A stretch of 64,000 nucleotides of DNA from DATBJJ01 sp963750915 (lineage in GTDB: Bacteria; Acidobacteriota; Vicinamibacteria; Vicinamibacterales; 2-12-FULL-66-21). Under the pieces are notes generated by a model. That model was not told the DNA's origin. It saw only the letters and a program-made list of their open reading frames with translations, and made no database searches. Below are positions 26,239-34,723 of the stretch, piece by piece. The number at the start of each line of letters is the position of its first letter. Position 1 is the first letter of the stretch. A program made the position numbers and the translations under genes. The stretch is from assembly GCA_963750915.1 (NCBI GenBank), contig CAVVSF010000009.1, positions 372,001 through 436,000 on the forward strand, in the 5' to 3' direction.

Positions 26239-27204
26239 CGCCCATCCCGTCGTCGAGATCCGCTGGGCGTAACTCGCCTGCCCGGCCGGACGCGTTGTTT
26301 CCTGCCAGCTGCCGTCCTCGAGCTGGGCTGCGAGGAGATGTCTGCGACCCTGCGCGATTGCGTCGGCGAGCGCGTCCGGCGTGAACGCCGGTTCGGCGCT
26401 CAGCTTGCGTCGGGCCATGCCTTCGAGCGCGAGCACGGCGAGCGCCGTGTCGAACGGTTCCGCGGGCGACGTGACGTACGGACCCCAGCCGCCGTTGCGC
26501 CCCTGACCGCGGGCGAAGAACCCGAGCGCGACGTCGAGGTTCGCCGGCCTGGTCGGCGGCGCGGCGTCGGCCGCGGCAAAGAGCACCGCCGCCGCGTCTG
26601 GTGCGTTCGACGGGCGAATGCCCGCCAGCCACGCGTCAGCGCGAGCGACGGCCGCGGCTGCGCGACTGCCGGCTGGCGCACCCGCGGCGACGATCGTCCG
26701 GCGCGAGAAGACCGTCGCCAGCGCCGTGCCGTAGGTGGCGGGGGAGCCGATACTGTCGGAGGAATCGAGCTGCCAGGAGCCGTCGGCAAGCTGATCGTCG
26801 AGGATGAGGGCCGCGGCTTTCCTGACCGCGTCCGCGTCGACGAGCGAGGCTGCGGCAGCCGCGGTCGTCGCGTGCGCGAACTGGATCCGGGCGAGGCGCT
26901 TGTCATCGCCGCCACCCTCTCCGCCGCCGTTCGTGGCCCAGCGATCGGGCGCCGCGAGCCAGCCGAGCGTATCGGCCAACGCCGCGCGAGTCGCGGCTGA
27001 CGGCGCGGCTGCGATCAGGGCCCGTGCCGCATCGCCGTTGTTGTGGCACGAGTAGCACGGATGGTCGCGGCGCCAGGCCGGAACCTCGCGCGATAGATAG
27101 GCGATCGCGCGCGTCGCCGCCGTTTCGCTGGTCTGCAGCGTCGTCGCTGCCGCAGCGGCCAGGGCGCCGGCTGCGTATAGCGTCACCGCCATCAGGCGGG
27201 CCAT
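26206..27204 (-). CDS. Secreted terpene-cyclase-like repeat protein with a CxxCH motif
   Basis: The 332-residue protein has a signal sequence and, near residue ~50, CYSCHNN, a c-type haem-binding motif. The rest is an alpha/alpha-toroid of squalene-hopene cyclase / prenyltransferase type repeats: DDQLADGSWQLDSSD, QGRNGGWGPYV, AAQLEDGSWQET and WALLALTGN. The cyclase catalytic DxDD motif is absent, so this is probably not a cyclase. It is likely a periplasmic protein with one haem or a haem-like CxxCH site. The ATG at 27204 is preferred over the GTG two codons upstream. It faces the cystathionine beta-synthase gene, with ~95 bp between the starts. Confidence 0.7.
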   Translation of the reverse strand: MARLMAVTLYAAGALAAAAATTLQTSETAATRAIAYLSREVPAWRRDHPCYSCHNNGDAARALIAAAPSAATRAALADTLGWLAAPDRWATNGGGEGGGDDKRLARIQFAHATTAAAAASLVDADAVRKAAALILDDQLADGSWQLDSSDSIGSPATYGTALATVFSRRTIVAAGAPAGSRAAAAVARADAWLAGIRPSNAPDAAAVLFAAADAAPPTRPANLDVALGFFARGQGRNGGWGPYVTSPAEPFDTALAVLALEGMARRKLSAEPAFTPDALADAIAQGRRHLLAAQLEDGSWQETTRPAGQASYAQRISTTGWALLALTGNPKR

Positions 27205-27299
27205 CGTCACCCGGTAACTCTACTTGCATCGACAGCAGCCGGGCCAGCCTCGAGCCGGGCCATCCGCGGCGCCGTGCTACCATCGAGCCGAGCCCCCTC

Positions 27300-28685
27300 A
27301 TGAGCACGACAACCGAAAAGAAGGTCTACGACAACATCCTCGAAGCCATCGGTCACACGCCGATGGTGCGGATCAACCGCATCACGAAGGGCGTGATCCC
27401 GGCCACCGTGCTGGCGAAGATCGAGACCTTCAACCCCGGCAATTCGATCAAGGACCGCATGGCGGTACGCATGATCGAGGATGCCGAGCGGAAGGGGCTG
27501 CTGAAGCCGGGCGGGACGATCATCGAGGGCACCTCCGGCAACACCGGCATGGGGCTGGCCATCGCGGCGGTGATCAAGGGCTATCGCTGCGTCTTCACCA
27601 CGACCGACAAGCAGTCGAAGGAGAAGATCGACGCGCTCAAGGCGTTTGGCGCCGAAGTGATCGTCTGCCCGACTGACGTCGACCCTGAAGACCCGCGCTC
27701 GTACTACTCCGTGTCGTCCCGGCTCGAGAAGGAGGTCGCGAACTCCTGGAAGGCCAACCAGTACGACAACCTCTCGAACTCGGCCGCGCACTACGAACAG
27801 ACCGGGCCGGAGATCTGGGAACAGACCGACGGCCGCATCACGCATCTCGTCTGCGGCGTCGGAACCGGCGGCACGATCAGCGGCGTCGGCCGCTACCTGA
27901 AGGAGCGGAACGCCCGGATCAAGGTCTGGGGCATCGACACGTATGGCTCGGTCTTCAAGAGGTACAAGGAGACCGGGATCTTCGACAAGAACGAGATCTA
28001 TCCCTACGTCACCGAGGGCATCGGCGAGGACTTCCTGCCGAAGAACGTCGATTTCGACGTCATCGACGCGTTCGAGAAGGTGACCGACAAGGACGCCGCG
28101 ATGATGACGCGGCGCATCGCCCGTGAAGAGGGAATCTTTGCCGGCAACTCCGCCGGGTCGGCGATGGCCGGCCTGCTGCAGCTGCGCGACCAGTTCACGC
28201 GTGACGACATCGTCGTCGTCATCTTCCACGATCACGGCTCGCGCTACCTCGGGAAGATGTTCAACGACGACTGGATGCGGGAGAAGGGCTTCTTCGACAG
28301 GAGCGGCCTGACGGCGCGCGATCTGGTCGCCTCCGGCGTGTCGGGCGAGCTCCTCGCCATCGAAGGCACGGAGCCGGTCGAGAGCGCGGTCAAGCTGATG
28401 GGGGAGCGCGACTTCTCGCAGGTCTCCATCACGCGCGACAAGCGGCTGGTCGGATCGCTGAACGAGTCGCATCTCTACGAACAGCTCGTCAGTTCGCCGG
28501 ACGTCAAGAGCCAGCCGGTCGAGACGATCATGCAGCCGGCGTTTCCCTTCGTCGACATCTCGACGCCGCTCGAACTCCTGTCGACGATGATCACCCCGGC
28601 GAACCCGGCGGTGCTGGTGCGCGACTTCAAGACCGACAAGACCTACATCATCACCAGGTCGGATGTGATTCGCGTTCTCTGCTAA
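27300..28685 (+). CDS. cbs: Cystathionine beta-synthase (PLP enzyme with CBS pair)
   Basis: The 461-residue cytoplasmic enzyme has an N-terminal fold-type II PLP domain: NPGNSIKDRMA with Lys51 for the Schiff base, EGTSGNTGMGLA for the phosphate/substrate loop, and GVGTGGTISGVGRYL. Two C-terminal CBS domains follow (MGERDFSQVSITRDKRLVG and TPLELLSTMITPANPAVLV). It should condense serine or O-acetylserine with homocysteine to cystathionine. Bacterial enzymes with this layout include true CBS. No cystathionine gamma-lyase is in the window. TGC-TACCAT at 27275-27283 is a plausible extended -10 box 16 nt before the ATG. Confidence 0.9.
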   Translation: MSTTTEKKVYDNILEAIGHTPMVRINRITKGVIPATVLAKIETFNPGNSIKDRMAVRMIEDAERKGLLKPGGTIIEGTSGNTGMGLAIAAVIKGYRCVFTTTDKQSKEKIDALKAFGAEVIVCPTDVDPEDPRSYYSVSSRLEKEVANSWKANQYDNLSNSAAHYEQTGPEIWEQTDGRITHLVCGVGTGGTISGVGRYLKERNARIKVWGIDTYGSVFKRYKETGIFDKNEIYPYVTEGIGEDFLPKNVDFDVIDAFEKVTDKDAAMMTRRIAREEGIFAGNSAGSAMAGLLQLRDQFTRDDIVVVIFHDHGSRYLGKMFNDDWMREKGFFDRSGLTARDLVASGVSGELLAIEGTEPVESAVKLMGERDFSQVSITRDKRLVGSLNESHLYEQLVSSPDVKSQPVETIMQPAFPFVDISTPLELLSTMITPANPAVLVRDFKTDKTYIITRSDVIRVLC

Positions 28686-28736
28686 GCCGTCCCGCCGATT
28701 CGAATCACGTTCGCGATGTGGGCCAGGGTCGAGATC

Positions 28737-28742
28737 TATAAT
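28737..28742 (+). promoter_or_regulatory. -10 box TATAAT before the small secreted protein
   Basis: A consensus TATAAT ends 7 nt before the ATG at 28750, so the transcript would begin at the start codon. An ATG at 28741 lies inside the box and can be excluded as start if this promoter is used. Confidence 0.5.
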
Positions 28743-28749
28743 GGCGCGC

Positions 28750-29130
28750 ATGAAAAGCATCTTCTACGCTGTCGTCTTCATGGTGGCAGGGGTTCTCGGG
28801 TCGGCCGCGCCGCAGGCGCAGGACAAGGCGGTCGACGTGACAGGTGCCTGGGCCTTCGAAGTGGTCACCGACCAGGGCACCGGCACACCCGCCGTAACCT
28901 TCAAGCAGGATGGCGAGAAGCTCACCGGAACCTACGTCTCGGAGAGGATGGGCGAGCAGGCTCTGACCGGGACGGTCAAGGGCAACGCCATCAATTTCAG
29001 TTTTTCCGGGACGATGGAGGGGAACACTTTCACGGTGACTTTCAGCGGCACCGTCGAGAAGGACGAGATGAAGGGCAAGGTCAACTTCGCCGACATGATG
29101 GAGGCGACGTTCAAGGGCAAGAAGAAGTAG
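28750..29130 (+). CDS. Small secreted beta-rich protein
   Basis: A 126-residue exported protein: signal sequence (FYAVVFMVAGVLGSAAPQAQ), then a repetitive beta-strand domain of lipocalin-like appearance with internal similarity (TGAWAFEV, KLTGTYVSE, ALTGTVKGNAINFSFSG, NTFTVTFSGTVEKDEMKGKVNF). I know similar short proteins from Acidobacteria without assigned function. A small-ligand binding role is possible but not shown. It starts 64 bp after cbs, with its own consensus -10 box. Confidence 0.75.
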   Translation: MKSIFYAVVFMVAGVLGSAAPQAQDKAVDVTGAWAFEVVTDQGTGTPAVTFKQDGEKLTGTYVSERMGEQALTGTVKGNAINFSFSGTMEGNTFTVTFSGTVEKDEMKGKVNFADMMEATFKGKKK

Positions 29131-29202
29131 CCCGGCGCGGCCAAGCTCATCATCAACCCACCGCCCGAATCGTGTTATTCTAGAAGAAGTTACAAGTCCT
29201 GA

Positions 29203-30273
29203 ATGTCGACTGCGCCTGTCGAGTTCGCTCTCGAGCTCACTCCTCGTGCGCGCGTGGACGTCATCGACGTCCGGCGCCTTGTGTCCCGACGCTTCGGCGA
29301 TGGCCTCGACCCCTATCCAAAAGCGCTCTGCTGCTCGTTTCACACGACGGCCGGCTACCTCGACCAGAGTCTCGCGACCCGGCTGCACCACAGCCGCGGC
29401 GGCGTCATGTCCTACATCAACGTTTTCCGGACGATGTTCCCGGAAGGCGCCGGCTACGAGCACGACAAGATCGACCGCCGCACCGAGCTGACGGACGCGC
29501 AGAAGCCCGAGGAGCCGCAGAACGCCGATTCGCACCTCGCGTTCATGGCCGGGGCGCTCAGGACCTGCGTCAGCTATCGCAACAATCCGGCCGAGCCGGT
29601 CTGCTTCATCGACCTCGACGGCGTGCACGCCGGCCGTCCCCGTACGCGCCGCACCAGCGTGCTCGGCTACACCAGCGAAGAGCCGGTGGCGCACACGCGG
29701 CTGGTCGTCCCGGTGTCACGGCACGCGGTCGATTCCGTGAACCTGAAGAACCCGCAGCTCGGCGTCTACGAGCAATGCCAGCAGCTGGTGGCGCAGCACG
29801 GGGTGACCAAGGGGCGTATCCGCTTGACCCTGGCGTCGGGCGAGCGGCACGCCGGCTTGACCGTCAATGAATACGAGACGCTGCTGATGCGGCACGACCT
29901 GTCGGAGGTCCTGCGCGATCCGCTGCGGTTCATGGCCGAGAAGGCCGGACACATGCTCGGCAACCCCCGGGCAATCCCGGCCAGGACGCTCGACTACGCC
30001 AAGTACGACCTCGTGCGCGTGTTCAACCAGTTGCTCGACGCCGTCGGCCTGCACGAGTCGATGGTCGAAAGCGTCCTGTCGCGCGCCATCGCCATGCCGG
30101 CGTCGCGCTTCCTGCGCATGAAGCGGTCCGTGAGCCTGCTCGTCGCCGACCGCACCCAGCCGAACCGCGGCGAGATCGTCGAAGGTACCTACCAGAGCCC
30201 GATCCTGGTGCAATGGCACCGCGGCCATCGCCAGGCCCGCGTCCTCGACGTCACTCTCACACGCTTCGTTTAG
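29203..30273 (+). CDS. YjbQ (UPF0047)-like domain protein with long C-terminal extension
   Basis: The first ~165 residues of this 356-residue protein match YjbQ/UPF0047: FHTTAGYLDQ corresponds to the conserved His-Thr loop, NADSHLAFMAGA to the Asn-Ala-x-His box, and CFIDLDGVHAGRPRTRR to the Glu/Asp-Gly-pro-Arg end. YjbQ has weak thiamin phosphate synthase activity in E. coli. Here a ~190-residue extension with no known domain follows; it is rich in Arg, Leu and Val and includes GRIRLTLASGERHAGLTVNEYETLLM. The added domain is unusual, because YjbQ proteins are normally ~135-140 residues. An extended -10 (TGT-TATTCT) lies at 29173-29181. Confidence 0.6.
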   Translation: MSTAPVEFALELTPRARVDVIDVRRLVSRRFGDGLDPYPKALCCSFHTTAGYLDQSLATRLHHSRGGVMSYINVFRTMFPEGAGYEHDKIDRRTELTDAQKPEEPQNADSHLAFMAGALRTCVSYRNNPAEPVCFIDLDGVHAGRPRTRRTSVLGYTSEEPVAHTRLVVPVSRHAVDSVNLKNPQLGVYEQCQQLVAQHGVTKGRIRLTLASGERHAGLTVNEYETLLMRHDLSEVLRDPLRFMAEKAGHMLGNPRAIPARTLDYAKYDLVRVFNQLLDAVGLHESMVESVLSRAIAMPASRFLRMKRSVSLLVADRTQPNRGEIVEGTYQSPILVQWHRGHRQARVLDVTLTRFV

Positions 30274-30399
30274 TCTCAACCGAGGGTCGTCGCCCCTCGG
30301 ACTCCCCGACACGCGCTCTCGGGCGCCGCTTCGACGGCGCGCTCCGTTCGCGTGGCTTACTCGCTGCCGCTCGCTCGCGCGTTTATGAGACGGCTTCTA
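30273..30399 (-). repeat. Dispersed intergenic repeat, copy C (type 1, inverted)
   Basis: Reverse orientation relative to the other three copies. On the minus strand it begins with TAGAAGCCGTCTCATAAAC and ends with the CCGAGGGG...CCCCTCGG stem and TTGAGAC. Its core resembles copy A at 1136 (CACGCGAACG, GCGCGCCGTCGAAGCGGCG). It lies between the YjbQ-like gene and the ADOP permease. Confidence 0.8.
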
Positions 30400-30487
30400 T
30401 ATTCTTCTCTGGCGGGGCTGGGTGACTATGTAGCGAACCGACTGGCTTCGCGAGTGGGATGCCGAGCTGCGCCACCACTACGCCGAG

Positions 30488-33025
30488 GTGGCGCGCCATG
30501 AAGGGCTGAGGTTGCCGGCCCGCGCCGATCTGGTCTGGCGCTCGTTCGGAGCGCTCGTTCATGCGCTCTGGCTGCGCAAGGAAGAATGGAGTTTCGCCGT
30601 GATTGCCCAGGACGTCCGCTACGCGATGCGCGGCCTGTCGCACCGGCCTGGCTTCGCGGTCCTCGCCATCGCCATGCTGGCGGTCGGCATCGGCGCCAAC
30701 GCCGCGATGTTCAGCGTCGTGCGCGCCGTGCTGCTCGAGCCGCTGCCGTTTCACGAACCAGCCCGGCTGGTGCAGGTCTGGGAGACGAACCCGCTTCGGA
30801 ACTGGACGCACAACACGCTGTCCCCGGCAAACCTGATCGACATTCGCAGCCGCAGTCGCTCGTTCAGCAGCATTGCCTTCTATTTCGGCAGCGACACGAA
30901 GGGGCCGGGCCTGAACGACGTGACGCTGACCGGCGCTGGCGACCCGGAGCGCATCCGCGGCATGACGGTATCGGACAACTTCTTCGCCACTCTCGGCGTG
31001 GCGCCTCTCTACGGCCGCACGTTCGCGGCCGAGGAGGCGCGGCCTGGAGCGAACGGTGTGGTCGTGATCGACCACGGCTTCTGGCAGCGGCGGTTCGGCG
31101 GCGACCCGTCGGTCGTCGGGCGTCGCCTCGAACTCAACGGCAACACGGTCGAGGTGATTGGCGTGATGCCGGCCGCGTTTTCGTTTCCCGGCGCCGATCC
31201 TGATTACTGGGGCCCATTCGCTTACGACGAGGCCCGGCTCATTCGCCTTCGCCGGCCGCACTACCTTCGCGCGGTGGCGCGGCTCGCGCCTGGTGTGACA
31301 CTCGAACAGGCACGCGGCGACGTCACCGCGATCATGGGTGCGCTCGAACGAGAGTATCCGGACACCAACACCCGCATGGGCGCCGGCGTCGGCCTGCTGC
31401 ACGACTGGTTCGTCGGCGATTATCGCCGGGCGCTCGTGCTGTTGATGGCGGCGGTCGGCGGCGTCCTCCTCATCGCCTGCGCCAACGTCGCCAGCCTGCT
31501 GCTGGCGCGGGCGTCGAGCCGTCGCCGCGAGCTGGCGATTCGCTCCGCCCTGGGCGCGGGCACGCTGCGGCTGTTTCGTCAGCTCCTGATCGAGAGCGGC
31601 CTGCTCGCAATCGCCGCCGCCGTCCTCGGCGCCGGCATCGCTGCTGTCGCCATCGCCTGGCTGCGGGCGAACGGGCCGGCCGACGTGCCGCGAGTCGCCG
31701 GCATGACGCTCGATCCAATCGTGCTCGGTTTCCTCGGCGTCATCAGCCTGGCGACGGCCCTAATCTTCGGCGTCGCACCGGCCTGGCTCAGTGTCCGGCG
31801 GCCACCATCGGCGGCGCTGCAGGACGGCAGCCGCTCGGCCACGGCGGCCGGCACGCGGCTGCGCCGTCTGCTGATTGGCGCCGAGGTCGCGCTGGCGGTG
31901 GTGCTGCTCGTCGGCGCCGGGCTGATCGCGCGCAGCTTTGCCCAGCTCCGGAGCGTCGATCCGGGCATCGACGTGTCACACGCCGTGTCCTTCAGGATGA
32001 CGCTGCCGGGAATCCGTTACGACCAGCCGGCGAAGGTCGCCACGTTCTACGCCGCGGCGCTCGAGAGCCTGCGGCAGACGAGCGGCGTTCGTGCAGCAGG
32101 GGCGACCGCCCGGCTCGCCCTCGACGGCTACCTGTGGACGAGCGATCTCCATATCGAGGGCCGGCCGACCGTCGCCGGCCGGGAACTGCGCCACAAGACC
32201 ATCACCACCGGTTTTCTCGAGGCCGCCGGCATTCCCGTCCTCAGCGGCCGCGACTTCACCGCCGCCGACGCCGTCGGTGCGATGCCGGTCGTCCTCGTGA
32301 ACGAGACGCTCGCGCGCACCTACTTCGGCGGCGGCGAGGCGCTCGGCCAGCGCCTCACGTTCGGGCAGCCCGGCCCGACGACCATCTGGCGAACGGTCGT
32401 CGGCGTCGTCGCCGACGAGAAGCAGGATGCGCTCTCGGCGACGGTGATGCCGGAAGTGTACGAAGCGCACGCCCAGGACCCGCGGACGTCGATGGCCGTG
32501 ATCGTCCGCGCGACCGGCGATCCGCTGGCACTGGTGCCGGCGATTCGTCGAACCGTGGCCGGACTCGACGACAAGCTCGCGCTCTACGACATCCGAACGC
32601 TCGAGCAGCTGGTCGACCGCTCGCTGGCCGTCGAGCGGTTCGCGACGCTGGTGCTCACGTCATTCGCCGCCGGCGCACTGCTGCTGGCCGCCATCGGCCT
32701 CTACGGCGTCATTGCCTTTACCGTGGCGACGCGCACGAGGGAGATCGGCCTCCGGCTGGCTTTGGGCGCCAGCCGCGCCGCGGTGCTCTGGATGGTGGTG
32801 TGGGAGGGTCTTTCGGTGGTCCTCGCGGGGCTGGTCGTCGGGCTCCCGCTGGCGCTGCTGCTGTCCCGCGGCGTCCGGGCGTTCCTGTTCCAGACGCCGC
32901 CCGCCGACCCGGTGGTGCTGATCGGCGTCGGTGTCGTGCTCCTGTTCACCGGCACGCTGGCGAGCTATCTGCCCGCCCTTCGCGCGTCCCGCGTCGATCC
33001 GGCCATCTCACTGCGGAACGACTGA
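30488..33025 (+). CDS. ABC transporter permease, ADOP family (FtsX/MacB-like)
   Basis: This large permease (at least 845 residues) has the duplicated layout of acidobacterial ADOP proteins: MacB-like periplasmic core, FtsX membrane domain, second MacB-like core, second FtsX domain. Clear segments are YAMRGLSHRPGFAVLAIAMLAVGIGANAAMFSVVRAVLL, FGGDPSVVGRRLELNG, and near the end GLYGVIAFTVATRTREIGLRLALGAS. No ATPase gene is adjacent. Such proteins may partner with distant MacB/LolD-like ATPases in export. The listed GTG start is only the first usable codon. The likely original N-terminus (RTDWLREWDAELRHHYAEVA) begins upstream at 30428, where ATG is followed at once by an in-frame TAG. Confidence 0.85.
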   Translation: MARHEGLRLPARADLVWRSFGALVHALWLRKEEWSFAVIAQDVRYAMRGLSHRPGFAVLAIAMLAVGIGANAAMFSVVRAVLLEPLPFHEPARLVQVWETNPLRNWTHNTLSPANLIDIRSRSRSFSSIAFYFGSDTKGPGLNDVTLTGAGDPERIRGMTVSDNFFATLGVAPLYGRTFAAEEARPGANGVVVIDHGFWQRRFGGDPSVVGRRLELNGNTVEVIGVMPAAFSFPGADPDYWGPFAYDEARLIRLRRPHYLRAVARLAPGVTLEQARGDVTAIMGALEREYPDTNTRMGAGVGLLHDWFVGDYRRALVLLMAAVGGVLLIACANVASLLLARASSRRRELAIRSALGAGTLRLFRQLLIESGLLAIAAAVLGAGIAAVAIAWLRANGPADVPRVAGMTLDPIVLGFLGVISLATALIFGVAPAWLSVRRPPSAALQDGSRSATAAGTRLRRLLIGAEVALAVVLLVGAGLIARSFAQLRSVDPGIDVSHAVSFRMTLPGIRYDQPAKVATFYAAALESLRQTSGVRAAGATARLALDGYLWTSDLHIEGRPTVAGRELRHKTITTGFLEAAGIPVLSGRDFTAADAVGAMPVVLVNETLARTYFGGGEALGQRLTFGQPGPTTIWRTVVGVVADEKQDALSATVMPEVYEAHAQDPRTSMAVIVRATGDPLALVPAIRRTVAGLDDKLALYDIRTLEQLVDRSLAVERFATLVLTSFAAGALLLAAIGLYGVIAFTVATRTREIGLRLALGASRAAVLWMVVWEGLSVVLAGLVVGLPLALLLSRGVRAFLFQTPPADPVVLIGVGVVLLFTGTLASYLPALRASRVDPAISLRND

Positions 33026-33037
33026 GCCAGCGTCCTC

Positions 33038-34666
33038 TCAGTACCGCCAGCTCCGCAGGTCGCTGCCGGCTGGCGCGACCTTCTCGATCTGACGGGTCAT
33101 CTTGGCCATCAAGTCGGCGCCACGTGGCCCCCAGCAATGTGGCGCCCGGCGCTCGAACACCACTTCGCCCGTGTACGACGGGTTCGAGGCCTTGCGCAGG
33201 AACTCGTTCAGCTTTTCGACCGCGTTGTTGAGATAGTACGAGTCCATGTCGCCGACATAGACGTTCAGCTTGTGTCCGACCTTCGGCCCGAGCGTCGGCC
33301 AGTTGGTCTCGAGCACGTGTCGGAGGTCGTACTTTCGCCAGGCGGCCGCCACCGTCTTGTCGATCTTCCCGGTCTTCTTGTCCCAGAGACGCTGCGGGTA
33401 GCCGTCGGCGCCGACCGGCGAATACGTCGCTTCCCAGATGTCCCACTGGCCGCCCGAGCGCGACTTGTCGCCGACCACCAGCTCGTAGCGGTTCTCGTCT
33501 TTCATCGTCGACTGGATGTTGCCGTCCGCCTGCTGCTGGTTCGGGCGATCGACGAGGATCCAGCCCTTGTCGACGAAGTAGGCGTTGGCGTCTTCATAGA
33601 TGTTGACGATCTGGTGATACCGGAAGTCGACGGCATCGGGACAGCTGGCGAACGCGCCGCCGTAGAAGTCCGGGTAGAAGACCTGGTGCGCGGCTGCGAT
33701 CCAGCCGCCGGTCGATCCGCCGGACAGCATCCGCGCCCACGGCTGGCGAATGACACGGAACCTGGCTTCGATCGCCGGGATGAGCTCCTGCAGGATCGCG
33801 TCGCCGTACGGCCCGTTGTTGGCGGAGTTCACGCCGTACGAGTCGTCGTAGTAGGGCGACGGATGCTGCAGCGTGACGTAGATCATGCGCGGCGTGTCGG
33901 ACGCCAGCCAGAACGCATCGAAGCCGCCGCCGGTACCGAACCCGCCTGGCGCCCGCAGCGAGAAGTGCCCGTGCTCGTAGTTCACCGGGTAGGACACGTC
34001 CGGGTGCTGGTCGTAGTCCTTCGGCAGCAGCACGGTCGCGCCGAAGTAGATCGGCTGACCCCACCAACGACTCAGGATCTCGCTCTTCATCCGGATGCGC
34101 CTGACGAGCGCGGTGTCGGCCGGGGGTTCCACCGGCGGGATCACCCTGTCGACCGTCAGCCTGATCGGCGCGGTCGACTTCGGGTCGAACGTGATCCGCA
34201 CCGGTTCGCCGTACAGGTTGCCGGGCGAGCGCTTCCAGTCCTGTCCCTCCCATTGATCCATGTGCAGCCAGACGACGGAGCCGTCGGCGCGAGGAAAACG
34301 GGTGTAGACGTTGACGAAGGGCTGGACCCAGTACTCGCCGGCCGGAATGTTGGCCAGGCTGTCGACCGGGTGCCCGGCGTCGGCGGCCCCGATCGCCACC
34401 ACGGCGCCCGGCTTCAAGCCCTCGACCGCCGACGAGAAGAGCGGCGAGCCTGTCGGCCCTGCCTGCTGGATCGGCGTGCGCTTGTTGTCGCGGCTCAACG
34501 CGACGTAAACCCGCCCGGTCGTTGGTTCGTTCCGGGCGGAGGCGGAGATGGTGATCTCGATCGAAGGCCCGGCCGGCGACTGCGGCTGACCGGTCGTCAG
34601 GGGCGACAGTGCGGCCGCGGCGGTCGCGGCGACGGCCAGCGGCCGGAAGGCACGTAACAACGGCAT
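33038..34666 (-). CDS. Secreted esterase-like alpha/beta hydrolase
   Basis: The 542-residue exported protein has a signal sequence (LAVAATAAAALSPLTTG), an N-terminal beta domain with SIEITISASARNEPTTG, and a C-terminal esterase domain. The nucleophile elbow is LSGGSTGGWIAA. Nearby are NYEHGHFSL and PYYDDSYGVNSANNGPYGDAI; a His near the end (RRAPHCWGPRG) could complete the triad. The fold resembles the feruloyl-esterase D / enterochelin-esterase group, but the substrate is not known. The ATG at 34666 begins the signal sequence. Its end is 12 bp from the convergent ADOP gene. Confidence 0.75.
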   Translation of the reverse strand: MPLLRAFRPLAVAATAAAALSPLTTGQPQSPAGPSIEITISASARNEPTTGRVYVALSRDNKRTPIQQAGPTGSPLFSSAVEGLKPGAVVAIGAADAGHPVDSLANIPAGEYWVQPFVNVYTRFPRADGSVVWLHMDQWEGQDWKRSPGNLYGEPVRITFDPKSTAPIRLTVDRVIPPVEPPADTALVRRIRMKSEILSRWWGQPIYFGATVLLPKDYDQHPDVSYPVNYEHGHFSLRAPGGFGTGGGFDAFWLASDTPRMIYVTLQHPSPYYDDSYGVNSANNGPYGDAILQELIPAIEARFRVIRQPWARMLSGGSTGGWIAAAHQVFYPDFYGGAFASCPDAVDFRYHQIVNIYEDANAYFVDKGWILVDRPNQQQADGNIQSTMKDENRYELVVGDKSRSGGQWDIWEATYSPVGADGYPQRLWDKKTGKIDKTVAAAWRKYDLRHVLETNWPTLGPKVGHKLNVYVGDMDSYYLNNAVEKLNEFLRKASNPSYTGEVVFERRAPHCWGPRGADLMAKMTRQIEKVAPAGSDLRSWRY

Positions 34667-34708
34667 GACTTCGCATCCTAGCGCAGGCAAGGCCACCGCG
34701 CGAAGATG

Positions 34709-34717
34709 TGGTACAAC
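34709..34717 (+). promoter_or_regulatory. Extended -10 (TGG TACAAC) of the VanZ-like gene
   Basis: The box ends 6 nt before the GTG at 34724, placing the transcription start at that codon. This argues that GTG 34724, not ATG 34706, is the true start. Confidence 0.45.
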
Positions 34718-34723
34718 GCTCGC

